Positions 1 to 9,954 are shown, counted from the stretch's first letter. The stretch: DNA of 64,000 bases from Argopecten irradians (GCF_041381155.1 NC_091149.1:12354609-12418608); one strand, 5' to 3'. Notes: generated by a model from the sequence alone, not told the origin. Made by a program: numbers and translations.

Positions 1-547
1 TATGTATAGTCACAGAGGTCATGAGGGGTGGGAGGCAGGCACAGCAACAACAACTTCTGTATCAACAACAGCAGGTACGTATAGTCACAGAGGTCATGGA
101 GGATGGGGGGCAGGCACAGCAACAACAACTTCTGTATCAACAACAGCAGGTACGTATAGTCACAGAGGTCATGGAGGAGGGGGGGGGCAGGCACAGCAAC
201 AACAACTTCTGTATCAACAACAGCAAGTATGTATAGTCACAGAGGTCATGAGGGGTGGGAGGCACAGCAACAACAACTTCTGTATCAACAACAGTAGGTA
301 TGTATAGTCACAGAGGTCATGGGGGATGGGGGGCAGGCACAGCAACAACAACTTCTGTATCAACAACAGCAGGTACGTATAGTCACAGAGGTCATGGAGG
401 ATGGGGGGCAGGCACAGCAACAACAACTTCTGTATCAACAACAGCAGGTATGTATAGTCACAGAGGTCACGAGGGGTGGGGGGCAGGCACAGCAACAACA
501 ACTTCTGTATCAACAACAGCAGATATGTATAGTCACAGAGGTCATAT
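1..547 (+). repeat. 75-bp minisatellite carrying seven copies of a 36-nt exon-like block (SETD2 region)
   Basis: Seven tandem units, mostly 75 bp (one 77, one 71), continuing past the window's left edge. Each unit holds a 36-nt block at 39-74, 114-149, 191-226, 262-297, 337-372, 412-447 and 487-522, preceded by AG. In six copies it is followed by GTACGT or GTATGT, a good 5' splice site. The block is exactly 12 codons and reads AQQQQLLYQQQQ, which fits the Gln-rich linker coded by the next SETD2 exon (874-1038). Copy 4 ends in TAG and copy 7 has lost the donor (AT for GT). The tract before each AG is purine-rich, so acceptors look weak and donors strong. The likely origin is an ancestral exon end plus its donor that became tandemly amplified. 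Which copies are spliced cannot be told without RNA. Confidence 0.85.
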
Positions 548-675
548 AAATCAAGGTCAAAGCATACACTGTAATAGGTCAGGGTCATGTAGATCAAGGT
601 CAAAGCATACACTGTCATAGGTCAGGGTCATGTAGATCAAGGTCAAAGCATACATTTGTAAAAAAGATCATGGTA
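548..675. repeat. ~43-bp degenerate tandem repeat, three copies
   Basis: Three consecutive copies of a unit containing GGTCAAAGCATACA followed by TAGGTCAGGGTCATGTAGATCA. It directly follows the 75-bp array inside the presumed SETD2 intron. Degenerate GGTCA-rich sequence continues to about 750, then ordinary intron to 873. Confidence 0.7.
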
Positions 676-873
676 ATGGAGGTCCAACATAGACTCATAG
701 TAGGTCAAGGTCATGAATCATGAACTGTCATTTGTATGTCAAAGTCATTTAGGTCAAGATTAAAGTATACACTATCATTATAAGTTCACATAAGATTTAT
801 AAATCAGCCATTTAGAACATTCCCATCTTTAAATCATCCTAATTGTATTCTTTGAATGGCTTTCTTCCTTCAG

Positions 874-1038
874 GGCCAGTTCCCGAGTCAGGCGGATCTG
901 GTTACCCAGCAACAGAGTCAGGCCCTGACCGCCGGCCAGGTGTTATCTACCGGGGCCCAACTCGCCTACCAGCAGCAGCCACAGGCTCAGCCACTCGACC
1001 AGCAGACAGATCCACAGAGTCTCGCCTATATGCAGCAG
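874..1038 (+). CDS. SETD2: SETD2 exon: Gln-rich linker
   Basis: 165 nt, phase 0 at both ends. The acceptor is TTTCTTCCTTCAG and the donor CAG/GTGAGT, both strong. It codes 55 residues, from GQFPSQADL to SLAYMQQ, rich in Gln and compatible with the low-complexity region before the WW domain in SETD2 proteins. GC content is clearly higher than the surrounding intron, as in a coding exon. Confidence 0.9.
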
Positions 1039-4000
1039 GTGAGTCGCAATATCTTTGTTAAAGTCATAAAACGGAGATAATAAAAGTCTGCTTCTCTCAA
1101 TAAATTTTAAATTAAAGGTTAGAGATGGAATCATATACAAGTTAAAAATTAAAATCAATTATTGAAACTGAACATACATGAAAATATTTTATTAGAAAAT
1201 GTAAAATTAGACTATTGTTTTCTGTTTTTTAAAGATGGCTGATCCAAACACAAGAGTAAGAATGCATTTTGAAACAGAATATTCATCATCTGTGCTTTAT
1301 TTTCATTTTATCCTTCACTCTCATCATCATTATATAATTTGCATTATTTTTCACTGTTTGTTTTAGTTTTCTCCTGCCATTTTTGATTGATTGATTTCTT
1401 CTGTACTAAATTTGTTAAAATTGTAAAATTGTTTAGTAAATCAAGGCTTATGTGGTGTTTTGCCCCATTCATTTTTTAAGCGAATGTTTGAAATTCTCAG
1501 TCATTTTACATATGTATCTGCATCATTCATTCAGATTTTGTGTTGCTTTTTCAAAGTTTGTATTAAATATTTATTTCTTAGTCTCCTGCTATATATCTAC
1601 ACTGTGTGAATCCACAATGAGCCTCTTCATTTTCCTCTTAACAAAATACTGTAAAATTTAACGAAATACTGTAAAATTTAAAGAAATACTGTTAAATTTA
1701 ACAAAATACTGTTAAATTTTAACAAAATACTGTAAAATTTAACAAAATACTGTTAAATTTAATTTTGAATTCCGTGATAATGGAAGGTTTATCATTCTGT
1801 GATGCAGTCTGTGACTTTGAGTACTAGTCTGATGCCCATGACTAGTAATTTTATGGCTGCATTTATTAGTGCCAATTGTAATGAACTAGTCTGATTGGAC
1901 TTGTGGCTCACCACCTGATTAAAATTGGTAAATTATAGATTTACAAGAGCAGTGGTCAACTGCATTTTTCAACATATTTTTAATGCAATCTGTATCCGAT
2001 TATTTCAGTCTGAATGCCTCATTTTGTGAGAGTTTGCGTTCATCAACGCATCCAGACTGTAATTTGGGTTAGAGTTGAAACTGATCATGACTGAAGTACT
2101 GAAGCAAAACAGCTGTATATTTAATTTGGACCAGCAATTAAGGTGGTTCGATACAGTTAGGTGTAAAAAATTTCCCCTCGTTTCATTTTCTTTTAAATTT
2201 GCTCTGACTGAAAGATTGGTTGATAAACTGTTTATTAAGGCTTTTATTTGAAATTTGGCCTTGGGGTTTTGCAAATATTGTACTCTCAAGAACCCTACTT
2301 TGCCGTCTGATCTCAAAATACAATTTTACACGCATATTTTCAAAGCTTGGTAATTGACTGAAATATTATAAACAGCAACATTTTTTATCTTTAATATGTA
2401 AGTTTATATGGCTATCAATGACCTCAATGTCGTTTCCACTCTTAAAAATACAGATATTGTGAATTTTTCACGCGAATGCGTGTAAATGAAACCTAAAAAG
2501 GGCCAATTTTTGCATTTGAATTTCAACTTAAATACCTAATTTCAAAAAATTGTGTAGTTTAATTTTCTTTATTTTTTGTCCACATAATAAGACAGTTGTT
2601 TGGGTTATGATGAAAGAATATAAAAAAAAATTGACCTCGGAATTTTTTAGTAATTAGCCTTTCTATACCCCTACTGTACCCCTAAAAAATGACTTTTTTC
2701 ACAATTGTATTATTAGACCGAAATCGAGCGGTAATATTTCTATAAAGAACATCTTATATATTGAATATTATAAAGTGTAATAGTCTGATAATATAAATTG
2801 TTATACCTGTTAATTTTATGTCACGATGCCACCGATTTAATGCTATACAAACCTAAGAAATGGCACAAATAAGCCATTATTTTGCCTGGATAAAGTATCT
2901 GAAAAATGATTATGGAAAATTCGGTGGAAAGATTCCACTTAAATTACCCTTTAGACAATCCATGATTTAATATTGTTTTAGCGGGAAAATATTTGATCAA
3001 AATCTATCTTTCCATCGTCAAGATATCTTGGCTTCAAAAGTCGTTTGAGGTAGATATTCAAGCATAAATTTGAATTTGGCGCCAAAATTGTAGCCATGAA
3101 AAGCGTCTACGTGACAACGATCGAAGTTGATAAATTGATCACAAAAATGTCGATAAAATCGATGTCATCATACATAACTGTATGTCTTTTTATGTTATTT
3201 TGAGGAGATATCTGCATATCTAATACATGTAGATATATATATATTTGTTATGCGAAGTAAACTAAAACAGATTTTTGGATCTTCAGGATTACCTGTACTG
3301 CAAGTGTACGCCTAAGAAAAAAATCTCTTTCTGAATGCTCGATCTACGTTCAGCTGATTACGGTAGACAGGAAAATAATTAGTCTATGCCTACATGTACA
3401 TGTTTAGTTTCTATATCACAGATATAATACTGTTGTTGACACAAGCTTACGTGTGCTTTTTCGTAGAATAGTATTTACTCAACTGAATCAGAGTACTTCC
3501 ATGCATTTTCTCAAAAGAGGAAATACATACATCATCAAATTACAGTAGTTACGTCTTATCGTACATGTATACAGTAAATAAGGTCTTGTTTCCCGAATGT
3601 GTTAGTGCTTATTGAAGATTATATTAGCTAAACATGATACATGTAGACATCTAAATAGGCAATATTCATGAAATATACTGGCTTGTACAAATTGAACGAA
3701 AAGCAGGGATGGGGCGATGGAGAGATGAAAATATTTCTGTATCTGTAGTTTATACTAGAGGATTACTCGGCAAAATTGGAATATCTTGATTTAATTATAC
3801 ATCTCCCTTAGTGTCAAATATTCAAAGTTTAACGGAGTTGTACAGAAAATGTTTTAATCACTTGATTGTAATGCAATCTTTAGTACAAGACTGTGTCGGC
3901 ATATATCAGTCCTTTTGAATGAGTTATGTTATTTGCTTCTCAAAAGATACATGTAACTTCATGTTATATTAGCCTAGCCAAATTCAAAGATCTGACAATA

Positions 4001-7000
4001 TTGTTTTTTCTAGTTTGTCGAAACTAGGTCCTACACCTACCGTGCAAACTTTGATTTTTACCCGGTATCAAGCTTTCAGTAAACCGAACTAAATACAATA
4101 TCGCTACATATGCAGTTTATCGACTATACTATCCTGATTTTAATGTTAAAAGGTAAGATATCGTTAGACAGATAACATATAGATCGCTATTCTTCATAAT
4201 CTTAGTCATAAAAGAGTTTTCATGTGCAGTTCCGAATGCACTCATTGACCTGAGGAGGTCCGAACGAACGGCGCATTCGATTACTGTTCGGAGCGTCCTT
4301 AAATAGTCGGACTAATAAAATTTTGGGGTCCAAATGACGAGCATCACATGAGTTAATTACAAATTTGTGAAATTTGATAGTTGAGCAATCTCCAAACATG
4401 TGCATTATGAAAATTATATTTGTGTGTATGTATTTCCTTAACCCATCAACTGATAGAATTTGAAGCTTGAATATGAACTGAGTTAAGTATAACATGGTAG
4501 GCTAGAAAACATGGCAGGGAAGAGAGCTTGGTTGTGGATCAGCATAGGTCTTCCTCCAGTTGCTTTAATCACTTTTTGGATGTATGTCAATGCTATTTAA
4601 TTGAATGTATGTTGTTGCTATTCCAAACATTTTGTGAAATGGATGAAAGATATCATCTTTTTCATACATTTATATACATGTCTGTAAGCATGAGTAATGA
4701 ATGAAATTGATTTCACTCTACAAAAGTGCATATCACAAAAACCTGTAACAAAAAATCTATGGGTGTTTGAGATTTTTATATTTCAAGAAAAAAAAAGCCA
4801 AATCTTTGAAAAATCAAATGTTTGTAAAAATTTATTCTAAAATTTACATTATGAATTTGTTCTTTGCCAGTATATAATATCTGTATGCAATACATACGTG
4901 CATTATATGCCAGTATATGATATCTGTATGCAATACATAAGTGTATTATATGCCAGTATATCATATCTGTATGCAATACATACGTGTATTATATGCCAGT
5001 ATATCATATCTGTATGCAATACATACGTGTATTATATGCCAGTATATCATATCTGTATGCAATACATATGTGTATTATATAACAATCTTCAATGTTTTAC
5101 AGATTCAACACCTACAACAGCAGCTACAGATCCAAAGCCAGCTGGCTGTCCTCGCCCAGGGGGCAACTGCCTCTGCGGAAGAGGAAGACGTACCTCCCCC
5201 ACCCTCCCCACCAAAGGCTAAACAAACAAAGCTACCTCCAAACTGGAAAAGTGCCAAGGATTCAGATGGAAAGACATATTACTACCATACCATCACCAGG
5301 TAAACTTTGACCACCTGATAGCCTATGACCTTCATGACAAGGTGACCATTGATCTTCTATGCCATCAAGTGACCTTTAACCCTCATCAAATAACCTATGA
5401 CCTATATCACCTGGAAACCTCAGTCTATGCTTTCCTTTGTTTAAACAGTGACTTCAGTTCAAAATAATTGCCTTAAATTATAGTGACTTAATTACTTAAT
5501 TATCATAATGATATGGCATTTACGGCATACACCCGACTTACTTAATTACTTAATAATTATCATAATATGACCCACATAATTACTTAATTATCATAATGAT
5601 ATGGCATTTACGGCATACACCCGACTTAATTACTTAATTATCATAAGATATGGCATTTACGGCATACACCCGACTTAATTACTTAATTATCATAATGATA
5701 TGGCATTTACGGCATACACCCAACATGTATAATGAGATGTATTGTTTCTATATTTAACATTGTTTATGTATTTATAGACAAACCCAATGGGACACTCCAA
5801 CCTGGGATTGTACGCAGGATGATAGTATGGACATGTGTACTCCACCGATGGAGGAAGCCAAGGTCAGTACCGGTAGTACTAGGGTCAAGGTCAGTAGTAC
5901 AAGGGTCAAAATCAGTAATACTAGGGTCAAAGTCAGTAGTACTAGGGTCAAGGTCAGTAGAACTTGGGTCAAGATCAGTAGTGCTAGGGTCAAGGTCAGT
6001 AGGACTAGGGTCAAGGTCAGTAGTACTAGGGTCAAGGCCAGTAGTACTAGGGTCAAGGTCAGTAGTACTAGGGTCAAGGCCAGTAGACTAGGTTCAAGGT
6101 AAGTAGTAGTCACAGTACACAGGATGACAGCATGGACATGTGTACTCCACAGATAGAGGAAGCCAAGGTCAGTAGAACTAGGGTCAAGGCCAGTAGTACT
6201 AGGGTCAAGGTCAATAGTACTAGGGTCAAGGTCAATTGTTGTCACTGTGCACAGGATGACAGCATGGACATTATGAGATACTGAAATCTAGAAAAATATG
6301 TTGTTTTAAAATAAATGGTCCAAAAGAAACTTTTTTTTTTATTTACAGCATGTGAAAAAGAGTTCAAAACAGACAACGACAGCTGCTGCTGATACATCAA
6401 GTGAACTCGCCAAGAAGATAAAAGACCAATTCAGGAATAAGGTTGGTTAAATTTGAGAAACTTATCAGTATATTTATGGTTATATCAACCCTTGTGAAAG
6501 ACAAGGTAACATACACTTGCTGATTGGTGACTGTGTGAGGAGACATCCCTCTCTACTTGGCACACCCATGTTTGATGTTTTAGCCCATCATCATCAGATG
6601 GTGGTCAGATGGTGGGCTATTCAAATCGCTTTTCGTCCATGGCCAGTGGTCTGTCCGCCCGTCAGTTAACAATTGTTGTTACGTCTCGGAAAGTACTAAA
6701 GGGATCTTTTTAAATTAGATATGTATGTTCCCCTAGGGCCCTAGTTGTGCATAATGCATTTTGGGACCGATAGGTGAACAATATGGCTGACAGGGTGCCA
6801 TCTTTCATTTTCACAATTGAAGTTTGTTACAGCTATTTCTCATAAAGTAGTTAAGGGATCTTTTTCAAATTTTACATGCAGGTTCCCCTAGGGGCCTAGT
6901 TGTGCATATTGCATTTTGGGACCGATTGGTGATCAAGATGGCAGAGAGGAGGCCATTTTGACAATTGAAGTTTGATACTGCTATTTCTCAGAAAGTACTG

Positions 7001-8763
7001 AAGGGATCTGTCTCTGTTGTATGTGTTATCATTAACAATGTGAGCTATGGTTGCTAAGCTGTATTGATGATGTCAGCTAGTGTGAGTTGCCTTCTCTTGA
7101 TATGTGTCGTCTGCTCTTTACACAGATGCAATATGAATATCTGTGGTTGATTATATATACTGTCCTTACATACGATTTTCTCCAATAACGACGATACAAG
7201 TGTGTGTGATTAAGCCTATATACTATTAACTACTCTCATTGTAGATGTCCTCATATGTCGTGGTGTGTCTCAACCCGTACAGAAAACCTGACTGTAAGAT
7301 GGGCCATATCTCCTCTACTGAAGACTTCAAACACCTGGCCAGAAAGGTAAGCATTTCATGTTACTTACTTCTGTATGTTACTTTGACCTGGAAAGATCTC
7401 AACCTGAAATTAACCTGAAAATTTACCAGGTCAATTTTAATCTTAATCTGAATTGACGGATCGCCAAATGTCAATCAAATCTCAAGTGACTTTGCATTTT
7501 GTTATTGTGTATGCTATGATGTTTGCTCCGACATTGAATAGAAACACTTTCATTTCCAAGTGTGAGGTGTGGCTATATATTGGCTGGCGATCGGATAATT
7601 CATGTTAAAATTGAATTTTATACCAATTTCAGATTTCACTTTCACCTAGAATTAACTTTGTTATTATCATTCCAACTTCTTCATTAAAAATTGACCTGAC
7701 GTAAAGGCATTTTTTGAAACCCCCTTTTATATCTTTATTATTTCTTAAATTTTATCTAAACTTTAACTGTCTGTAACAAAGATGCCTAGCACTAGAGAGA
7801 ATCTGTTTTTACAGGCAAATGGTAACTTTCACAAGAATAAAACAGAGAAAATTTAAATTAAGTCTTTCTTATTTGTTAAATTGTTACTGAGTAGATATAG
7901 TTCTATATAAAAAAAATAACCAATAACAAAACATTCTTGTTTCTAAATAAAAATAATGTATAACGAAACATATTTGGTTCTAAATAAAAAACAATGTACA
8001 ACAATACACCTTTGTTTCTAAATAAAAAAACAATGTACAACAATACACCTTTGTTTCTAAATAAAAAAATAATGTACAACAATACACCTTTGTTTCTAAA
8101 TAAAAAAATAATGTACAACAATACACCTTTGTTTCTAAATAAAAAAATAATGTACAACAATACACCTTTGTTTCTAAATAAAAAAATAATGTACAACAAT
8201 ACACCTTTGCTTCTAAATAAAAAAATAATGTACAACAATACACCTTTGCTTCTAAATAAAAAATAATGTACAACAATACACCTTTGTTTCTAAATAAAAA
8301 AATAATGTACAACAATACACCTTTGTTTCTAAATAAAAAAATAATGTACAACAATACACCTTTGTTTCTAAATAAAAAAATAATGTACAACAATACACCT
8401 TTGTTTCTAAATAAAAAAATAATGTACAACAATACACCTTTGTTTCTAAATAAAAAAATAATGTACAACAATACACCTTTGTTTCTAAATAAAAAAATAA
8501 TGTACAACAATACACCTTTGTTTCTAAATAAAAAAATAATGCATAACGTTATATATTTATTTCTAAATAAAACCAATGTATAACTGTACACCTTTGTTTT
8601 ACAGTTAACTCACCACGTAATGGCCAAGGAACTGAAGCACTGTCACCATGTGGAAGATCTGGAAGTGAATGAGAATGTTAAGGCCAAGGCTAAAGACTAT
8701 GTTAAAAAGTACATGGGCAAGTTCGGCTCCATGTACCGAAAAACAGGTTCACCCGACGATTAA
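874..8763 (+). CDS. SETD2: SETD2-type histone H3-K36 methyltransferase, C-terminal part (WW + SRI), spliced gene
   Basis: Spliced coding sequence: 874-1038, 1235-1255 (probable), 5103-5299, 5778-5862, 6349-6441, 7245-7346, 8605-8763. All introns are GT-AG and all phases join. The product runs: Gln-rich linker; a WW domain (LPPNW, YYYHTITR and QTQWDTP motifs) split across two exons; a basic linker; then an SRI domain with LNPYRKPDCKMG, EDFKHLARKLTHHVM and YVKKYMGKFGSMY. This order matches SETD2/Set2, which trimethylates H3K36 during elongation and uses SRI to bind the Ser2/Ser5-phosphorylated RNA polymerase II CTD. The AWS-SET-postSET catalytic part lies left of the window. The 3' end faces a 12.4-kb satellite and the convergent flavoprotein gene. 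Family assignment is near certain from the SRI domain. Alternative use of upstream Q-rich blocks is unresolved. Confidence 0.95.
1235..1255 (+). CDS. SETD2: SETD2 probable 21-nt micro-exon
   Basis: A pyrimidine-rich tract (TTTTCTGTTTTTTAAAG) precedes seven in-frame codons reading MADPNTR, followed at once by GTAAGA. Phase is 0 on both sides, so inclusion or skipping keeps the SETD2 frame. It is supported only by splice-site quality and phase. RNA reads joining 1038 to 1235 and 1255 to 5103 would settle it. Confidence 0.6.
1640..1765. repeat. 21-bp AT-rich tandem repeat
   Basis: About six copies of AACAAAATACTGTAAAATTTA with T/A variation at the centre, inside the large SETD2 intron. No coding signal. 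Confidence 0.85.
4866..5083. repeat. 43-bp minisatellite abutting the WW-exon acceptor
   Basis: Five copies with exact 43-bp spacing (GCCAGTATAT at 4866, 4909, 4952, 4995, 5038). Each reads GCCAGTATATCATATCTGTA and on to GTGTATTATAT. The last copy ends in GTGTATTATATAACAATC, about 20 bases before the acceptor TTTTACAG at 5095-5102. Open frames on both strands only reflect absence of stops in the unit. Confidence 0.9.
5103..5299 (+). CDS. SETD2: SETD2 exon: Q-rich/acidic-Pro linker and first half of WW domain
   Basis: 197 nt; acceptor TTTTACAG, donor CACCAG/GTAAAC, leaving two bases of a split Arg codon. It codes IQHLQQQLQIQSQLAVLAQG, then an acidic EEEDVPPPPSPP stretch, then KLPPNWKSAKDSDGKTYYYH. 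The first WW tryptophan is codon 5244-5246, and the YYYH tract is the central strand of a WW fold. Confidence 0.95.
5300..5777. repeat. SETD2 intron with ~50-bp tandem repeats
   Basis: Four copies of GGCATTTACGGCATACACCC (5515, 5603, 5651, 5702), each linked by TTAATTACTTAATTATCATAATGATAT-type sequence. Before them, 5300-5415 has a weaker repeat of TATGACCTTCATGACAAGGTGACC-like phrases just after the donor. No gene. Confidence 0.75.
5778..5862 (+). CDS. SETD2: SETD2 exon: second half of WW domain
   Basis: 85 nt; acceptor TTTATAG, donor GCCAAG/GTCAGT. It completes the split Arg codon and reads RQTQWDTPTWDCTQDDSMD, then MCTPPMEEAK. The second conserved WW tryptophan is codon 5788-5790 and the WW proline is in DTP. 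The 3' end of this exon is copied twice in the following intron (6118-6167 and 6249-6268). Confidence 0.95.
5863..6275 (+). repeat. 21-bp minisatellite made of splice-donor copies, plus duplicated exon tail
   Basis: About 14 units of AGTAGTACTAGGGTCAAGGTC starting exactly at the donor of exon 5778-5862. Each unit carries TCAAG/GTCAGT or GCCAGT, near-copies of the authentic AAG/GTCAGT donor. At 6118-6167 the array is interrupted by a near-copy of the exon tail (CAGGATGACAGCATGGACAT, on to GAGGAAGCCAAG/GTCAGT), then more 21-bp units. A second truncated tail lies at 6249-6268. The long frames here (5732-6102 plus, 5772-6245 minus) are artefacts of the 21-bp period. Confidence 0.9.
6349..6441 (+). 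CDS. SETD2: SETD2 exon: basic linker and start of SRI domain
   Basis: 93 nt, phase 0 on both ends. The acceptor follows a ten-T run (TTTTTATTTACAG); the donor is AATAAG/GTTGGT. It codes HVKKSSKQTTTAAADTSSEL, then AKKIKDQFRNK, the first helix of the SRI domain. Confidence 0.95.
6442..7244. mobile_element. SETD2 intron with fragment of the tandem-repeat element family A
   Basis: From about 6570 to 7020 the sequence carries TTTAGCCCATCATCATCAGA, GGTGGGCTATTCAAATCG, TTCCCCTAGGGCCCTAGTTG and two copies of the ~150-bp subunit. This is the same family, in the same orientation, as the large copy at 55.2-57.8 kb, and the reverse of 31.4-32.5 kb. The rest of the intron shows nothing recognisable. Confidence 0.75.
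7245..7346 (+). CDS. SETD2: SETD2 exon: SRI domain core
   Basis: 102 nt, phase 0; acceptor CTCATTGTAG, donor AGAAAG/GTAAGC. It codes MSSYVVVCLNPYRKPDCKMG and EDFKHLARK. The CLNPYRKPDC motif is diagnostic of SETD2/Set2 SRI domains. Confidence 0.97.
7900..8590. repeat. 39-bp minisatellite leading into the last SETD2 acceptor
   Basis: About 16 near-identical copies of a 39-bp unit (ATGTACAACAATACACCTTT then GTTTCTAAATAAAAAAATA). The terminal degenerate copy reads GTACACCTTTGTTTTACAG and is itself the polypyrimidine tract and acceptor of the next exon (8605). Open frames on both strands follow from 39 being divisible by 3 and are not genes. Confidence 0.95.
8605..8763 (+). CDS. SETD2: SETD2 terminal exon: end of SRI domain and stop
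   Basis: 159 nt including TAA at 8761-8763; acceptor TTTGTTTTACAG. It codes LTHHVMAKELKHCHHVEDLE, then NENVKAKAKDYVKKYMGKFG and SMYRKTGSPDD. It completes the three-helix SRI domain and leaves only a short acidic tail, as usual for the protein's C-terminus. Confidence 0.97.
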   Translation, partial: LTHHVMAKELKHCHHVEDLEVNENVKAKAKDYVKKYMGKFGSMYRKTGSPDD

Positions 8764-9150
8764 ATCTTCATTGACGAGTTAGAGTCATCATACTGCCTGA
8801 AAGATTCACACGGCGATTAATCCAATTTTACATGGGAAGTTGGGGTCTGTGCACTGCAAGAAATGTTCACCCTGCGATTTAACTAATATTTAGTTACAAA
8901 TTGGGGTCTATGCACTGCAAGAATGGTTCACCCCCACGGTATCATCAATTCTCTGTGGCATGTAAGGACCTATATACTGCATGATAGGCTAATCCCATAG
9001 CCACCTATCTCTCGTGGCAAGTTTGGCTCCAAGAACTGCAGACAGTTACATTGACAAGATTGGTGCTGTGGATTGTATAAGACAGGTTCACCCGACAATT
9101 TTACCAATCTTCAGTGGCAAATTTGGTTCCACATTGGTGGACCGATCTAA
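8764..9150 (+). repeat. SETD2 3' UTR built from decayed ~60-bp copies of the terminal coding segment
   Basis: The coding end reads GGCAAGTTCGGCTCCATGTA, then AAAACAGGTTCACCCGACGA. Downstream, recognisable relatives recur about every 60 bp: GGGAAGTTGGGGTCTGTGCA with AATGTTCACCCTGCGATTTA; AAATTGGGGTCTATGCACTG with ATGGTTCACCCCCACG; GGCAAGTTTGGCTCCAAGAA; GACAGGTTCACCCGACAATT; and GGCAAATTTGGTTCCA. They lie after the stop, carry indels and are not open. A poly(A) site was not identified. Confidence 0.8.
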
Positions 9151-9801
9151 GGACCTGACAGGGACAAGACCGACTTAGTGAACTGAATAGGTTACTTGAC
9201 AATGGAAACAGAAAGAGCAAATTTTCGTCTTTTGTATTAAAGACTCAAAAACTCCTCGTTAGTGACAACTACTGTGTAAATTTGGGCCCTTGTTCCAAGC
9301 ATTAGTTCAGACAGTTTGTCCAGCATCAAGATCTGTGTGTTTTAATGCAATGAATACTTAATAGACTCTCGTGTTGGTAATGTTTGGGACGCTCTTTCCC
9401 CAGTAGGTGATCAAGGTTGTGTTCTATGTCCGTAACACAAGACAAAAACACGATTATTTTTATCAGAAGTGCTGTATTGGTGATAATAGATAAACCAACT
9501 TTCTTTTCACGGCTACTAAATTTCATGATTTCTGTTTCAAAACATGCTTGCTTAATTAAATTTAGCAGAATGAGATTCTAATGAAATATCAAAAGGCAAG
9601 GATAATTTCTTGGAGACAAATGTTTGTGAAATTATTTTGATCAAGAAATTAGTAAATCAAATTGCACACCAAAAAAGGTTGGTTTATGGTATTTTCCGAT
9701 CCTTCAAACTATTTTCTCCACTTTGCCTCACTCAGTGTAGAAATAGGAAGAGAAATGACCATATCTTTTCATACATTTTCTATAGCAGTATTCCGTCTTT
9801 C
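9151..9801. other. Downstream of SETD2, no recognisable feature
   Basis: Unique-looking AT-rich sequence. It may include the rest of the SETD2 3' UTR; a TATTAAAG at 9235 is a weak poly(A)-signal candidate. The short open frames show no domain or splice support. Confidence 0.5.
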
Positions 9802-9954
9802 CATATTACAGAGTTAGCTCCCTTGCAGATAGGTATACATTGTGATGTCATTATTTTGTGATCGCATTTTACGTCATTTTCTCCAAAAATAATGACGTTA
9901 CGCTCGCAAACTTATTTAATTCCTACCAGCAAGGGCAGATAACTCTGTAATATG
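9802..9954. mobile_element. Short inverted-repeat element (MITE), 153 bp
   Basis: Ends are inverted copies: CATATTACAGAGTTAGCTCC at the left, and GGGCAGATAACTCTGTAATATG at the right reading inward. The interior CCCTTGC/GCAAGGG also pairs. A diverged relative lies near 62580-62735. Confidence 0.8.

Larger units (their letters stand above)
1256..5102 (+). other. SETD2 intron, 3.8 kb, mostly unannotated AT-rich sequence
   Basis: Apart from a 21-bp repeat near 1640-1765 and a 43-bp repeat at 4866-5083, I see no gene, RNA or mobile-element ends here. About 2139-2900 starts with AAGGTGGTTCGATACA and looks like a dispersed repeat, but no termini could be defined. Short open frames such as 4220-4495 on the minus strand have no recognisable features. 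Confidence 0.6.

Noticed and set aside
5732..6245. Frames of 119 and 157 codons
   Set aside because: They read through the 21-bp intronic repeat (VKVSSTR-like repeats); only 5778-5862 is a real exon.
7980..8591. 203-codon minus frame and matching plus frames in the 39-bp array
   Set aside because: 13-residue repeat within an intron of SETD2; frames open on both strands.
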